DNA of 64,000 nucleotides. Source: Adiantum capillus-veneris. Lineage: Eukaryota > Streptophyta > Polypodiopsida > Polypodiales > Pteridaceae. Below are positions 1 to 11,765 of the stretch, one piece after another; position 1 is the stretch's first letter; every line of letters starts with the position of its first letter. The stretch lies in contig CM043959.1 of NCBI GenBank assembly GCA_014529385.2, positions 2,416,858 through 2,480,857 of the forward strand, in the 5' to 3' direction. The translations under genes and the position numbers were made by a program. Below the pieces are notes generated by a model that was given only the letters and a program-made list of their open reading frames with translations, was not told where the DNA came from and ran no database searches.

Positions 1-51
1 GAGGGAGGGGTATGCTCACGAGGTGGGCGCTAGTGCTCACCTCATGAGCAT

Positions 52-94
<43 letters not shown>

Positions 95-133
95 GATATA
101 TATATAACACATACATATTTACATTTTTGTATT

Positions 134-182
<49 letters not shown>

Positions 183-274
183 GTATGTACACGCACACAC
201 ACACACATACATATAGATATATTTATATATATGTTTATATCGTCTACATCTCTCCGCTATCTATGCATATATAA

Positions 275-357
<83 letters not shown>

Positions 358-376
358 TATGTATATATATATATAC

Positions 377-421
<45 letters not shown>

Positions 422-478
422 CTCTCTCTATTCTCTCCCCCCCTCTCTCCCTCTCTCTCTCTCTCCCCCCCCCCCCAA
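1..478. repeat. Compound microsatellite cluster
   Basis: Successive simple tracts: (GA)n at about 55-91, (TA)n at 141-178, (CA)n near 191-207, (GT)n at 286-307, (GA)n at 307-354, (TA)n at 385-415, then CT/C-rich sequence to 476. Apparent reading frames here translate only as Glu-Arg or Tyr-Ile dipeptides and are not genes. A 20 bp motif (ATGCTCACGAGGTGGGC-like) occurs at 12-31, inverted at about 33-52, and again in direct orientation at 482-500, so the cluster is bracketed by copies of one short sequence. Confidence 0.95.
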
Positions 479-837
479 ATCATGCTCATGAGGTGGGCAT
501 TAGGCAACCTCTTACCTTCACCAAAAATGAGGAATGATCTACTTACCTCTATCCATGCTTAGTTTCACTTAAAACACCATTAACAACTCAAAACGAGCAA
601 ATAAACACACGAAACAACTTAGAGCTAAAACCGCTCATTGCGTCGCACACACATACACACTCAAACATAGCATGATGACCATCAACACAATGCTAAGAGT
701 GTAAAGAAGCAACCCAAGAAGTTTCCTTAGCTACCCATACCAATACAATGCATAGCGAGCGCACAAGGGTAGGCCATTCGTCACCAAGAGCTCTCAAGCG
801 AGTTACAATAGTTGTGTCCCCCAAAAATGAGGCTTTT

Positions 838-838
<1 letters not shown>
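479..838. other. Non-coding stretch, nothing recognised
   Basis: Unique-looking AT-rich sequence between two microsatellites. No coherent reading frame, transposon terminus or RNA gene was seen. Confidence 0.6.

Positions 839-887
<49 letters not shown>
839..887. repeat. (CA)n microsatellite
   Basis: About 24 CA units followed by a short (TA)n. The Cys-Val repeats it encodes in an opposite-strand frame are an artefact. Confidence 0.97.
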
Positions 888-894
<7 letters not shown>

Positions 895-2326
895 GGGCTA
901 GAGATGGGGTGAGAATAAAAACTATGAGATTTTACAAAAAATATGAGCTGATGGTGAATCCAATGTCATTATTTTCTCATTCATGTCCATGGATTTACCG
1001 CAAAGTAGATTTTACAAAAAGATGGCTCCGAAATTTACGTTGCCCGTCAGACACCAAAAAGTGATGTTAGGTAGAAAATGATATACAAGGTGAGGATGGA
1101 CTGCTTCTTGCCAAAGTGTAGGTCTGAAAACTCGTAGTAGGTGTTGCTCGATCTCAACAATAGCGTAAGGTCCAAGTCACATCACAATATAAATAAGCAA
1201 CCTCCCAACCTGCTAGTCCACAATGTTGCCTCTCTCTATAAAAAGCTCCAGTTTCAGAACTAATTGGATGGCATCCTCCTCGGCCCTACTACTGTCCACA
1301 TTGGCCATCTTAATCATATTTACTCCACGACCGCTCTTCATCACTAGAGCAAAAACTATTGTTGCTAGTGACAATGGCTTTTAGTAAGCCCTGCAAATCC
1401 TAAGTGGTGCAGGAGTAGGCAAGAGAGGATAGGTTGATAGAGAGTCTAATTGATGATTACCATGGGTAGCACGGGTTGCAATGTGCCTATTTACTTCTTG
1501 CAGGTGGTATTGGCGGACATGATTAGCTACACCTGTGCCACGCAACAGTTGTTGAAGACCACTTGGATTCCATGAATCACCCTTTTCTAATGCATAGATG
1601 GACAAGACACTCATAGTATTGAGTGCTTTGTGGATTCCCTAATGGAGGCCTCTAGACTCCATAGAGTGAGCGAAATAATCTACACTGTCTGTGAGCGTGT
1701 CGATCCTGTGTCCTATTGTGATGATGAGTCGCTAATGTGGAAGTTTAAAGAAGTCCATCATTTTGATGTGTGAAATTTGGGATCTTTATTTCTTCTTATT
1801 ATCATCATTGGATTTTATAAAACCCAATTATAACATATAATGTTTTTTTCAAGCGATAAAAAATAAAACTGTAATTTTTTGTTGTATTTTTCATTAGCAA
1901 AAAGTAAAAACATCGCTTAGGCCTTGCCTTTGGCAAATCAAAAATGGGCTATATCACTTCCTGCAAGCAAGCCGGTAGTGCCATCAAAGAGGGCATGCCT
2001 CTTGATTTAATCAGCTATTGATTTTCAACTGCAAGTTAACCCCCCGTTGTGCCTGTGAACGCATTTGGTGTACCTACGCCACACAAGTAGAAAGCTTACG
2101 TTCCAGCACACTGTTTGCAAAACCTCTGCTGATTGCTAGAGCTCGAGGTTGCGACGCAAGCAGGTGGTGGGTACAGCCCACCCTGCCATGCGAAACCACC
2201 CTAACGAAGCTCTAGTTCACTGAAGTCAGTTCAAAAGTGAACGTAGCCTTAAATAAATGAACGCGGGAAAAACATCGGCCTGCAGTTTGTTGTGGACCGC
2301 AGTGGACTCACTGTGGCTAGGTAGAT
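888..2326. other. Non-coding stretch, nothing recognised
   Basis: Only short frames without domain character. No LTR ends, inverted termini or tandem structure were noticed. Probably old transposon or intergenic sequence, but this is not shown. Confidence 0.5.

Positions 2327-2392
<66 letters not shown>
2327..2392. repeat. (CT)n(CA)n compound microsatellite
   Basis: About 14 CT units to 2354 run directly into about 19 CA units. Confidence 0.97.
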
Positions 2393-2396
<4 letters not shown>

Positions 2397-2773
2397 GCCC
2401 ACATGGCAAGCGATCTACGACAAGCCCTGCTTCCCCGCTCAGGTGAGGACTCAGCATGTTCACAGCTTGTTTTTGAGCTACAGCAGCAAAACTGTGACAT
2501 GCTCATCCATGTGAGTGGAATGTAGAGGGGCAAGGCAAAGTTGGAAGATTACACGGTCAGGAGCAGAGAGATATCCAGGACAATTCGCTTCGCAAACTGG
2601 GCGCTGTGGAAGATAGCAATGAGGTGATGGTCTCTGGTAGTGAAATAAGAGCCGCATGCTCTTACATGCCCACAAGATATGGGTTTGCCCCGGGTAAGCA
2701 TGCAAGCTTGATAAATTACTTGTTGTAGAGTTCTGTGTTTATTTCATTTCAAAGCAGCATGCAACAAATAAAG

Positions 2774-2862
2774 TAGACACTGGTCTCTAATGTTACCCCT
2801 TGTTAAAGGACAGAAACTTTCCTCATTAGACACTCGTCCCTGGTGTTACCCCTTGTTAAAAA
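2774..2862. repeat. Imperfect 53 bp tandem duplication
   Basis: A unit starting TAGACACTSGTCYCT and containing GTTACCCCTTGTTAAA occurs at 2774 and again at 2827. Confidence 0.75.
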
Positions 2863-5030
2863 ACTTGGAGAATACACACTTGTACATAGATGCACGTGCA
2901 CGTGGGTTAAGGTGGCACCAAAGCCTATGAGGGTATACACTGCCCTTGGACACCCACCCAGAATGAGAAGACCTTGACCAATCATTAGGAGAGACTTGCA
3001 GTTGGGCTATTTAAATTTATCACTTAGTATCTTCTAGGGAATTAGCACTGTTTTGTGCTTGTGCCCAGCTGTTTGCGAGGGAGTGCTCTCACATCTCGCC
3101 CTTTATGGAATCATTTGTACCTTGGTGACATAGCATTTTCCCCGGCCATCTGGTATGTCTTCCCTAGTTATATGTACAGTGTGGAATGGGATTTTCCCTC
3201 GTCATCAGGTGTTTTGTAAGTATTTTGTAATGGGTAGAGTCTGCCTTTATGTAAAGGGCAAATCCTTGTGAATTTGAGAGAGAGAGAGAGTCTCTTTTTG
3301 TTAGGCGCAACGGAATTGAAACGGTGAAGATCTAGTTTTACACTTCCACAAATCCTTTTCTTTCTTTCCTTCCGTTAGCGTCAAGTGATTCTTTTTAGCT
3401 TGAATGATGGATCCTTTTACTTTTCCGTGAAGAGAGGGAATAAGAGAGTGCGGTAGAGATGTGTAGAGGGAGAGAGAAAGAGAGAGAAGAGGAGAATGAC
3501 AGTCGATGGGGTCCTAACCAACCCTCGCAAGGCCCCCCCACACTGTTGCTGATGTGGTATTTGCTTTTGATTGCGTATGGAATGTGGAATGTACACGTGC
3601 AATACCTCAAGTGTAGACTCTACTGACTCGAATGATGACTGTCGTCGTGGTAACTCCTCAAGATGAGGCACCTTTGGGGCTGATTTGATACACCTTTGGA
3701 TCCTTCTCGATGTGGGATTGCGGATGGGCACCACGGGGACGATGTGGGGCTGAATTGCATTCCCGATGTGATAGGAATGAAGGGCTGAAAGCTGGTTGCA
3801 AAAACATAGATTTTCGACGCAGAAGCAGTAGGTCTCTCGCCTAAAGTAGGACTGAAAATGCAGATCTTGATGACGGCGAGGGAATGGCCGAGGTGAGGCT
3901 TGATGGGCTACCGAAGTACCGGACCGCAACGGGCGAAGCTAGCGATCACACATGTAGGACGATTCAGTGAGGAAAGGGCTGCAAACTAAAAACGCTAGGA
4001 CTGAATTTGCAGATCTGATGGCGCTAGCGTTGATCCTGCGAGGGAATGCAAAAACGGTGAAGCTACAGGTCGTTGCAAGCGTCAACGGGTTGATTCTAAC
4101 AAAAACGCCAAGGCTGGAAAACGTTGGTTGATGAGAGCAAAAATGCTGGGATGTTCTGCTTCTTGCTAGTGCTATCTACATATACATTAAAGCGTGGCTG
4201 CCCGGTTCCCTCTATAGGGCTGAAATTAGACCTATGAATTTATTTAGGCTTAGGTAGGGCAATCCGTCCACTAGACCCAACAAATAAATCATTAAATTGA
4301 TTATTAAAAAGTTAGGCCGGGAGGGTTCAGTTGGGGTGAATCTGTCGCACATCTGCCACTCGGGAATCCGATCGACACGGGGAATGGCTCGTTCTAGAAC
4401 TACATGCACGTCATGCCTAATGCCCACCGTAGTTTAATATCTGTCAAAACGCGTGTACAAACCATTTATGCAAGAGGGTTTCAAAACTGGAATCTAATGG
4501 ACTTGTCCGGACATGCAGTTCCTGCGAATAGGCTCACACAATTGCCAATACTTATCCTCCTAGAATTCTAGACACTCCTGTCTAGGAAGAAGAGGAAAAC
4601 TTTCTCTGGAAGTTGATGAAGCATGTCCACGTGGCACACAGAGCCATGTGCACGTGACACTTTTACCTTCTCATCACGGTTGGTGGGCGTACTTCAATCC
4701 TTGCTCGGGAGACCCAATTGTTTCTTAGCATGGAACTCTTATCTTTAGCATTGCGAAGATTGGCCATCATGGAAGTCACATCAGATTGGAGTTTTACGGT
4801 GAGGTTTCGCTTGATCAGCAGTTGACTAGCCATTGGTAGCTTGTTAGAGTGGTAAGCTCTTTGTAGAGGTCGTGTGTTGACCTTGTTTTCACTCTCGACG
4901 AGGCACCACTTGTGAGACTCTGGATTTGGCAAGGAAAGCCACTTGTTCAAATGGATTGAGATCCTGGTGAGTGGTAGTGGCCTTCGTTGAACGATGAAAG
5001 AGCTTCTTTGAGTATTCTCTCTCCCTTGGG
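2863..5030. other. Unassigned sequence with no supported gene
   Basis: A 170-codon minus-strand frame at 3417-3929 has no domain, unusual His/Pro/Ser composition and a GA-rich 3' end, so it is not called. GA-rich patches occur at 3278-3290 and 3466-3488. Nothing else can be supported. Confidence 0.5.
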
Positions 5031-5660
5031 GAGGCTTCTTTTGCAGACTCGGCACCCTCCTCATCGTCCACGCCAGTTTGAGGTATCGCAAGATCAATGC
5101 ATCCTCCCCACTTTCCAGAGACAGTATTGGTCATGCATTTGGACCCTCCGGATCATATGTTTTTTCATGTGGATGATAGCCCATGCAAGATTGCTTGTTG
5201 TGGTACTTGATCGATAGTCAGCGGTCATGATCCGACTTGTCAAAGATTTACTTCAGAGCCTGAGTATTTGAGACACTTTTTTAGGGTTTGTGCTTTTGCG
5301 CAGCTAGTGTTGGACGGGAGCTTGTTGATTGTTGATTAGAGTAGCTATCCATGACCTTGGGAGCAATTGCATGACCGTTGCAATTTCCAGGGTCACACAC
5401 CTTGTTTCAAGGCTTGCCGAGAGATCCGGTCTTTCTGTACTCCCTTGGGTTATAGACCGGGTACTCTAGAGATATCCGAGATGCACGTCACTAATTGGAA
5501 TTTTGCTAGCGAGAGTTTTCGACCTGATATGCAGTATCACGCTTTGGACCATGTGGAAGGCTCGATGTGTCGACATTCTGAGCTCATAGTCCTCCCCTAC
5601 GTCCACCATTTTGACAACCATTTGGACAAAGCTGGTGCATAGTTAGTGGGTTTCTTCAGT
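5031..5660 (+). pseudogene. LINE ORF2 C-terminal relic, copy 1
   Basis: Broken frames match, segment for segment, the better preserved copy at 9561-10392: a degenerate zinc-binding region of LINE reverse transcriptase (DPTCQR then LRHFFRVC), followed by the same downstream frames ending near HHFDNHLDKAGA. The zf-RVT type of zinc knuckle (W..CPxC...E...HxFxxC) closes many plant LINE ORF2 proteins. Several cysteines are lost here and stops interrupt the frame. Only the C-terminal part of an element is present and no poly(A) tail was seen. Confidence 0.6.
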
Positions 5661-5841
5661 TGGTTGCTCTAGGGCAGCAGAGCAACGTCGATGTGTCAGT
5701 TCTTTTCAATCGGAATCAGAGTCACATTACATGGCATTATGCATCTCCTCAATGGTTCATTCTACATTCATCGTATAGACCACCTTGATGTTTTCATAGC
5801 CTGCACATTGTCTCCTCTTTTTTACTTCATCTGGGTGATAG
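5661..5841. other. Spacer between LINE relic and LTR
   Basis: Continues the region shared with the second LINE relic near 10270-10390 (both contain a segment around TCATCATATAGGCCACC or a close variant), so it is probably the 3' part of the same LINE. Confidence 0.45.
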
Positions 5842-6220
5842 TGTTACGTCCCTAGACATCAGGATGGGTGCCTGCAATATGTGTGGCTAGTATGAACCTG
5901 GCCCTTTGGTTATGAAGTCCCTTAAATAGGACTTGAGTCTCATTTGTGAGACATCTTGTGTGATCACCACACTTGGACTCTAGGCCCTTGGCAGCTCTGC
6001 CTGCACACCCGTACTAGTGTGGGCTTGGTGGTATGGGACACCGGCCCTTGTGGTAGAAGCTAGCCCGCTTGGTCGCAGGCTCCCAGGCTCTATGGTTGGG
6101 AGCCTGTATCGGCTCTATGGCTGGGAGCTGAGCTTGATGTGGGCTCACTACGTGTGTCTAGGTGTGAGGTTGGCTTGCGTCATGTCGTATATGCACGATG
6201 GACCCGGCGAAGGACTAACA
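5842..6220 (+). repeat. Long terminal repeat (379 bp), first LTR family
   Basis: Starts TGTTAC and ends CTAACA, so the ends form the 5 bp inverted repeat TGTTA/TAACA. One base later lies a primer-binding site for initiator Met-tRNA. The TG...CA ends together with that site mark the 3' boundary of a 5' LTR. The interior carries an imperfect GGGAGCCTGTATCGGCTCTATGGCT-type duplication around 6080-6130. No matching second LTR was found, so the element is incomplete. Confidence 0.75.
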
Positions 6221-6221
6221 T

Positions 6222-6234
6222 TGGTATCAAAGCC
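6222..6234 (+). other. Primer-binding site (iMet-tRNA) of LTR element
   Basis: TGGTATCAAAGCC follows the LTR end by one base. It differs by one base from TGGTATCAGAGCC, the complement of the plant initiator Met-tRNA 3' end that primes most Ty1 and Ty3 elements. Confidence 0.75.
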
Positions 6235-7270
6235 CCTTCTTGCTTGTATGCACGACATGGCGATGAGCACAAAACCACTAGAGCTTATGGGGCCATGATG
6301 GCCTAGCCTAACAGGTTCTCCCAACTCTCGTATAGGGTGGTATGGGATGCTACTAGCAAGAGAGGAGTGCAAGGGGGACACATGCCAACCAACGGTGAGA
6401 ATCTGGTGAGTTTTTTTTTCTCACAGGTTTTCAATGGTAGTCACATTGATGCTTGGTGTGTCGTTTTAGATTTTGTCCTCTCCAAAAGCTGTGTGTGCTT
6501 GAGGGTGTCCTCGAGAGCTGCCACTCTGAGGATATTGCAACACCCTTCGTAGGCACATCACGGTGAGTGTCTTGGTCATTTTGGAGTATGTTTGGCAGTA
6601 ATGGAAGAGAGGAGCAATTTGTTTTGACTTTGTGCTTGGCAAGTGATGGTTGCGGTCTGCCCAAGGCGGTGCCGGGAAAGCCAGCACACACGGCGCATGG
6701 GGTTGGTGGTTTTGCAGCGGTGGTGCTGCGTAACAGCAAGGTAGCACTCTCTAATTCGGTACGTGTAGACAGCGGGGTGGTGCCCTCTAAGGCGATGTGC
6801 ACAGGCAACAACTCTCTGTAGGCGTTGCGTCGGCACAACAGGTGTAGTTGCGCACACATGCGCTACCGAACAACGCATAGTGGGTCAACATGGTGCTAAG
6901 GCGGTGCAAGGTAGGATGGCTCCAAGGTGGGGCAAGGGGGCGCGTGAGGTCAACACCCCAGAGGCGGCACAGCCTGGGTGGCGCGCTAATGGCGGTGGGG
7001 CAAGGGGGCTAGCCTTCGCATCATTTTTTCCCTAGGTAGCCTCCTTACATGTGCTCAACGTTAGCCTTTTTTGCACTAAGGGTTTATTTTAACCCTTTCC
7101 CAAAATTAGGTGGCCGCCCAACTCACCTAATAGTTAGTGGGCGCCCAATAGTTTTAAAAGAGAGAACCGTTCACAATCTTTAAAGAGTATGAACTCTTTT
7201 AAAATTAAATGGTCGAGCTAAGTCTGAAAACTGCAGGTTGAACCCTAGGGCAGATAACCCACCTTACTCC
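6235..7270. other. Leader or degenerate interior of LTR element
   Basis: No convincing gene. Frames at 6431-6878 on either strand overlap one another and show no domain. The interval becomes G-rich around 6860-7010. It may be the untranslated leader of the LTR element starting at 5842, or an unrelated insertion. Confidence 0.4.
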
Positions 7271-7272
7271 CC

Positions 7273-7279
7273 TATATAA
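7273..7279 (+). promoter_or_regulatory. TATA box candidate (LTR-like promoter)
   Basis: TATATAA within CTCCCCTATATAAGACAG, a classical plant TATA context, is followed about 50 bp later by CT-rich leader-like sequence. It lies about 350 bp upstream of the gag-like segment at 7622. The surrounding sequence could be the U3/R part of an LTR, but its ends were not located. Confidence 0.5.
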
Positions 7280-7621
7280 GACAGCTGGTGAGTAGAGCGT
7301 GACATCCGTGTCATTGTGAGCTCTATCTCGTGCGTGAGCAATCTCTCTCGCCTTGTCTCCTACGCTCTCTATCGCTTTCGACTTACTACTATCTTATTAT
7401 TCTAGGTCTTGTACGCTTTTCCCAAGGAAACTCCTGCTACATACTTTCGTATACTGTCATCATCTAATCGCCATGGCGTCACGATACTTCTTTGCACGAG
7501 AATAGCTTCACTAGCACACATCAACCTATTGAGGGAAGCCTCTTTCTCCTCTCGATTCCACACATAGGCACGGGATTTGTCGCGACAATTCCTCTTTCTC
7601 GTCCTCCGTCTCCGACACATC

Positions 7622-8126
7622 TCTCCTCGCTAGACTGGAGCAGCAGCTGGCGGAGATGCATTGGCAACTTGTGGAGCGACATTCTACACAGGTCCCATTT
7701 TCGCCCGTCTCCATGGGTACCTTGCCTCTTCAGTTCTATCCCGACGCCTGCAAAGGGGAAATGAAAGAGTGTGAAGGGACCGCTAGACTCGTGGTTGGCA
7801 AAATGGACCGCCTTCTTGATATGCATCGTTTTACTGACGCCCAATGTCTTGGGCAGCTTAAGTTCATGCTAAAGGGGAAGGCCTACTCTTGGTGGGGTGC
7901 GTTACGATTGCAACCCACAACTTGGGGCAGAGTTTCAGTCAATCTTTCGTGCCCGCTTTGTGCAAGTCGATAGAATTAAATGCTTCAAGAAGCTTTTTTG
8001 GTGCAAAATGGGAAAGCGTTTTCTGGACACGTACTCACATGCCTTCAAGGATATTCTCCATAAACCAAAGGCTCTTGATGACCCTACGGTCCCCAATGTT
8101 GTACCTTTTCGGATTGCCGTCAACAT
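7622..8126 (+). pseudogene. LTR retrotransposon gag remnant
   Basis: A short coiled-coil-like start (LEQQLAEMHWQLVER) leads into a retrotransposon gag core: RLVVGKMDRLLDMHRF, LGQLKFMLKGKAYSWWGAL, then after a frameshift near 7920 FRARFVQVDRIKCFKK. The pattern of a hydrophobic helix followed by GKAxSWW is typical of plant gag domains. The sequence stops abruptly where the copia-type LTR fragment begins at 8127. No zinc knuckle or protease follows. It could belong to the element whose LTR is at 5842-6220, though 1.4 kb lies between. Confidence 0.6.
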
Positions 8127-8201
8127 TGTTGGAATTAGGGTTGTAGGAAAACACACACAACTTGGAGAAGATGAAGGAAGCTCAAGGCACACAACAGAGA
8201 G
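8127..8201 (-). repeat. Copia-family LTR end fragment, inverted
   Basis: Starts TGTTGGAATTAGGGTTG and is nearly identical, as reverse complement, to the last 80 or so bases of the copia LTR ending at 61591 (shared core ACACACAACTTGGAGAAGATG). Only the LTR end is present; it is cut by the gypsy LTR beginning at 8202. Confidence 0.8.
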
Positions 8202-8660
8202 TGTCACAAAGTGCTGACGTGGCTGCCAGAGAAAACCCTAAATTCTGGAAAACCTAATTTTTGCCAAAAACCCTAATTTTGGAAACCCTAACTGCTGGCT
8301 GAAACTGCTGACGTGGCATGCCCGGAAAATGCGGCGCGATTCTCGGGGCTGATGACATGGCAACACAGTATGGAAATGGCAATGCTTTTCCTACGCAAAA
8401 GGCTGGCTGAAATCCTACGCTAATGGTTGCTTTATTCTACGCTATTAACAAGAGAGAGAAAGAGCTTTATTTTAAAGACTTTTGCTTTATTTTTCAAGCA
8501 AAAGAGAGAAGGAGCCTTTGCTTTATTTTTACAAAGCTTTTAAGCTTTTGATTTTCAGCTTTTGGGGCTCTGCTTTTGGCATCCCTTGTAACTCTTTATA
8601 AGTGAAGTTGGTCTCTCACTTCTCAGAGCATCTGGACGCAGAGTCTGAGATAGCAGAACT
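8202..8660 (+). repeat. Gypsy LTR (chromovirus family), 3'-truncated
   Basis: Begins TGTCACAAAGTGCTGACGTGG, matching the LTR starts at 24792 and 33090. It shares with them the block GCTTTTGGGGCTCTGCTTTTGGCATCCCTTG and the promoter-like CTCTTTATAAGTGA at about 8593, then AGAGCATCTGGACGCAGAG. It stops just after this R-like region and continues directly as protease coding sequence. Two or more TGACGTGGC motifs (about 8216, 8309) sit in the U3 part. Confidence 0.75.
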
Positions 8661-8955
8661 GGTACCACATTGCGTGGGGCCTGAAGTGAATCAAACAAAT
8701 GAAAGTACAAACTTTGCCGCTTTTTGGGCAAAAGGAAAGAACAGGAAGCTCTTTTGAAGGAGCCAAAGCCAACTTCTTTTGAATTGGCGGCTTGATTTGG
8801 AACCACCTCTGATAGGTTGAGGCCACAGGCGGAGGTAGGTTGAGTGGCACCCGGACCGGTTGTTGCCATTACACCGAGCATTTGCAAACTTCGTTTGCAA
8901 TGACAGGGGTGTTTAGGGCACAAGGAGTTTTACATATTTGCCTTGGAAGTGATTG
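8661..8955 (+). pseudogene. Gypsy protease-region relic
   Basis: Base-by-base similar to 26575-26880 in the chromovirus (shared landmarks: ACTGGTACCA, GAAAGTACA, GGAGCCAA.GCCAACTTC, GGCAAACTTCGTTTGCA-like, GGGTGTTTAGGGCAC). It covers the segment around the retropepsin active site but carries deletions and stops, and the catalytic triplet is no longer readable. It is wedged between two LTR fragments with the rest of gag-pol missing. Confidence 0.7.
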
Positions 8956-8998
8956 ACTACCTGGCCGAGAAAGCGACTCGCCTTTGGCTGGTAGCACT

Positions 8999-9562
8999 CC
9001 CAGAACAGCGTAGTGCTGACGGGGCAGACATTGTACGGACCAATATGAAAAAAAAGCGGCTGAGCGTACGGGAAAGCAGAGCTTTTGCATGGTTGGCTTT
9101 TTCTACGCGATGGGCTGCTTTTGGGCGACACAAGCATGGCTGAAAGCTCTATGCGATAGTTGCTTTATTGAACGCTAGGCAGCAGGCTTAATTGTTTAAG
9201 GTGCTTTATTTTTTTGAAAGCCTTTAGAGGCAGTTTTTATGGGCAGCTTTTAAAAAGAAGCTTTTGGGGCTCTGCTTTTGGCATCCCTTGTACTCTTTAA
9301 ATACGCGAGCATGCCTCTCATAACTCAGAGCATCTGGACGCAGAGTCCGAGTGTGAGCACCTACCCGCACTCTTGTACTTTGAACTCAAATTAATACAAA
9401 AGGAAATACCGAAAGGGGCGCCAGTCTTTGGGGCCAATATCTCTAGGCACGGAACTCCGCCGGGCCAGTGTCGAATAAATTGTGAACTGTTAACTGTTTT
9501 GAAGTGGTTATTTGGTATTGTCGCGGTAGATTCTTGACTAGGAGTGTCCAAGTCTGTTACAG
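8999..9562 (+). repeat. Gypsy LTR (chromovirus family), 3' end intact
   Basis: Contains the family block GCTTTTGGGGCTCTGCTTTTGG (about 9257), CATCCCTTGTACTCTTTAAATA, the GAGCATCTGGACGCAGAG segment and the family 3' end AGTGTCCAAGTCTGTTACA. The left limit is approximate because the TGTCAC start is not clear. It is immediately followed by LINE relic sequence. Confidence 0.7.
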
Positions 9563-10392
9563 GCTTCTTTTGCTAACCCAACATCCACCTCACCGCCCAC
9601 GCTAGTCAGAGGTGTGGCAAGATCAGTGCGTCCTCCCAGCATTCCAGCGACAGTTTTGGTCATGCATCTGGACCCTTTGGATGAGCTGCAAGATATGTTT
9701 CTTCCTGAGGATGATACATGCTGGATTGCCTTTAGGCACTTGGTTGGCAGTCGTTGGTCATGATCCAACTTGTCAGAGATGTACTTTGGAGCATGAGTCT
9801 TTGAGGCACTGTTTCTGGGTTTGTCCATACGCGTAGCCAGTGTGGATGGCAGTTTGTTGTTTGCTGATTAGAGTGGGCATCCATGATGGGTTTGTGATGT
9901 GGCGGGCAGTTGCATGGCTTTTGCAATTTCCGGGGTCACACACCTTTTTTCAGGGCAGATCCGGTCTTCATGCTTACTCCCTTAGGATATAGACCAGGCA
10001 CTCTACAAATGATCCCAGATGTCGATCATGAGTTGGATTTCTGTCAGCCAGACAAAATTGTCACCATGATATGCAGCATGACAGTGTGGACCATGTGAAA
10101 GGCTCGATGCGCCCATATTCGCTCTAAGTCCTCCCCTACGTCCACCTTTTTGACAGCCATTTGGACAGAGCTACTGCATACTCTTTGCAGTGAGTGGGAT
10201 TCTTCAGCCGGCTCCTCCAGGTAGCAGAGCAACATCGCTGCATCTTTCTTCACACGTGGACAAGATCGTCAGCTCTTTTCCATCGGGAGCATGGCCACAT
10301 CAAGTGGAATTATGCACCCCCACAATGGTTCCTTTTACATTCATCATATAGGCCACCTTGATGTTTACATAGCCTACACATTGTTAGCCCAC
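9561..10392 (+). pseudogene. LINE ORF2 C-terminal relic, copy 2
   Basis: One frame reads through a clear LINE zinc-binding motif: DPTCQRCTLEHESLRHCFWVC at residues about 51-71 of the 9612-9836 frame (C-x2-C-x8-H-x3-C spacing), as in zf-RVT at the end of plant LINE ORF2. Downstream frames match copy 1 at 5031-5660. The 5' part of the element is absent and the gypsy LTR at 8999-9562 abuts it exactly. Stops and shifts show it is dead. Confidence 0.7.
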
Positions 10393-10474
10393 TTTTGTAC
10401 TTCCTTTGGGTAGTAGGCCACAGCTCATCTCCAGATGTCTCTTATGTACACAGAATACAACCCATTTCCTAGCG

Positions 10475-11527
<1,053 letters not shown>

Positions 11528-11765
11528 GAAATGAAATGATATATTAACGTCTACAAAAGGCCAAAATGACCTATGAGACCAACTGATTACAATGATGAGT
11601 CTAGTACCAAGTATGGGTACAAACAAAGAAAACTACAAACAAAGAACTGATAGGAGTGCTACCGACTCCTATGGGTGGCTGGTAGGCTGAGCAATGGTAT
11701 CATGCCATAAAGGTACAAAGTGGGGATAAGTGTCACCATGATACAATATAGCAGTAGCATGAAGC

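Noticed and set aside
3417-3929. 170-codon minus-strand ORF
   Set aside because: No domain, odd His/Pro/Ser composition, 3' end in GA-rich sequence and an overlapping frame on the same strand; probably chance.
4987-5217. Separate small gene on the plus strand
   Set aside because: Matches the second LINE relic at 9561 segment by segment, so it is part of the LINE.
6431-6878. Four overlapping ORFs on both strands
   Set aside because: Mutually exclusive frames of similar length in G/C-rich sequence, none with a recognisable domain.
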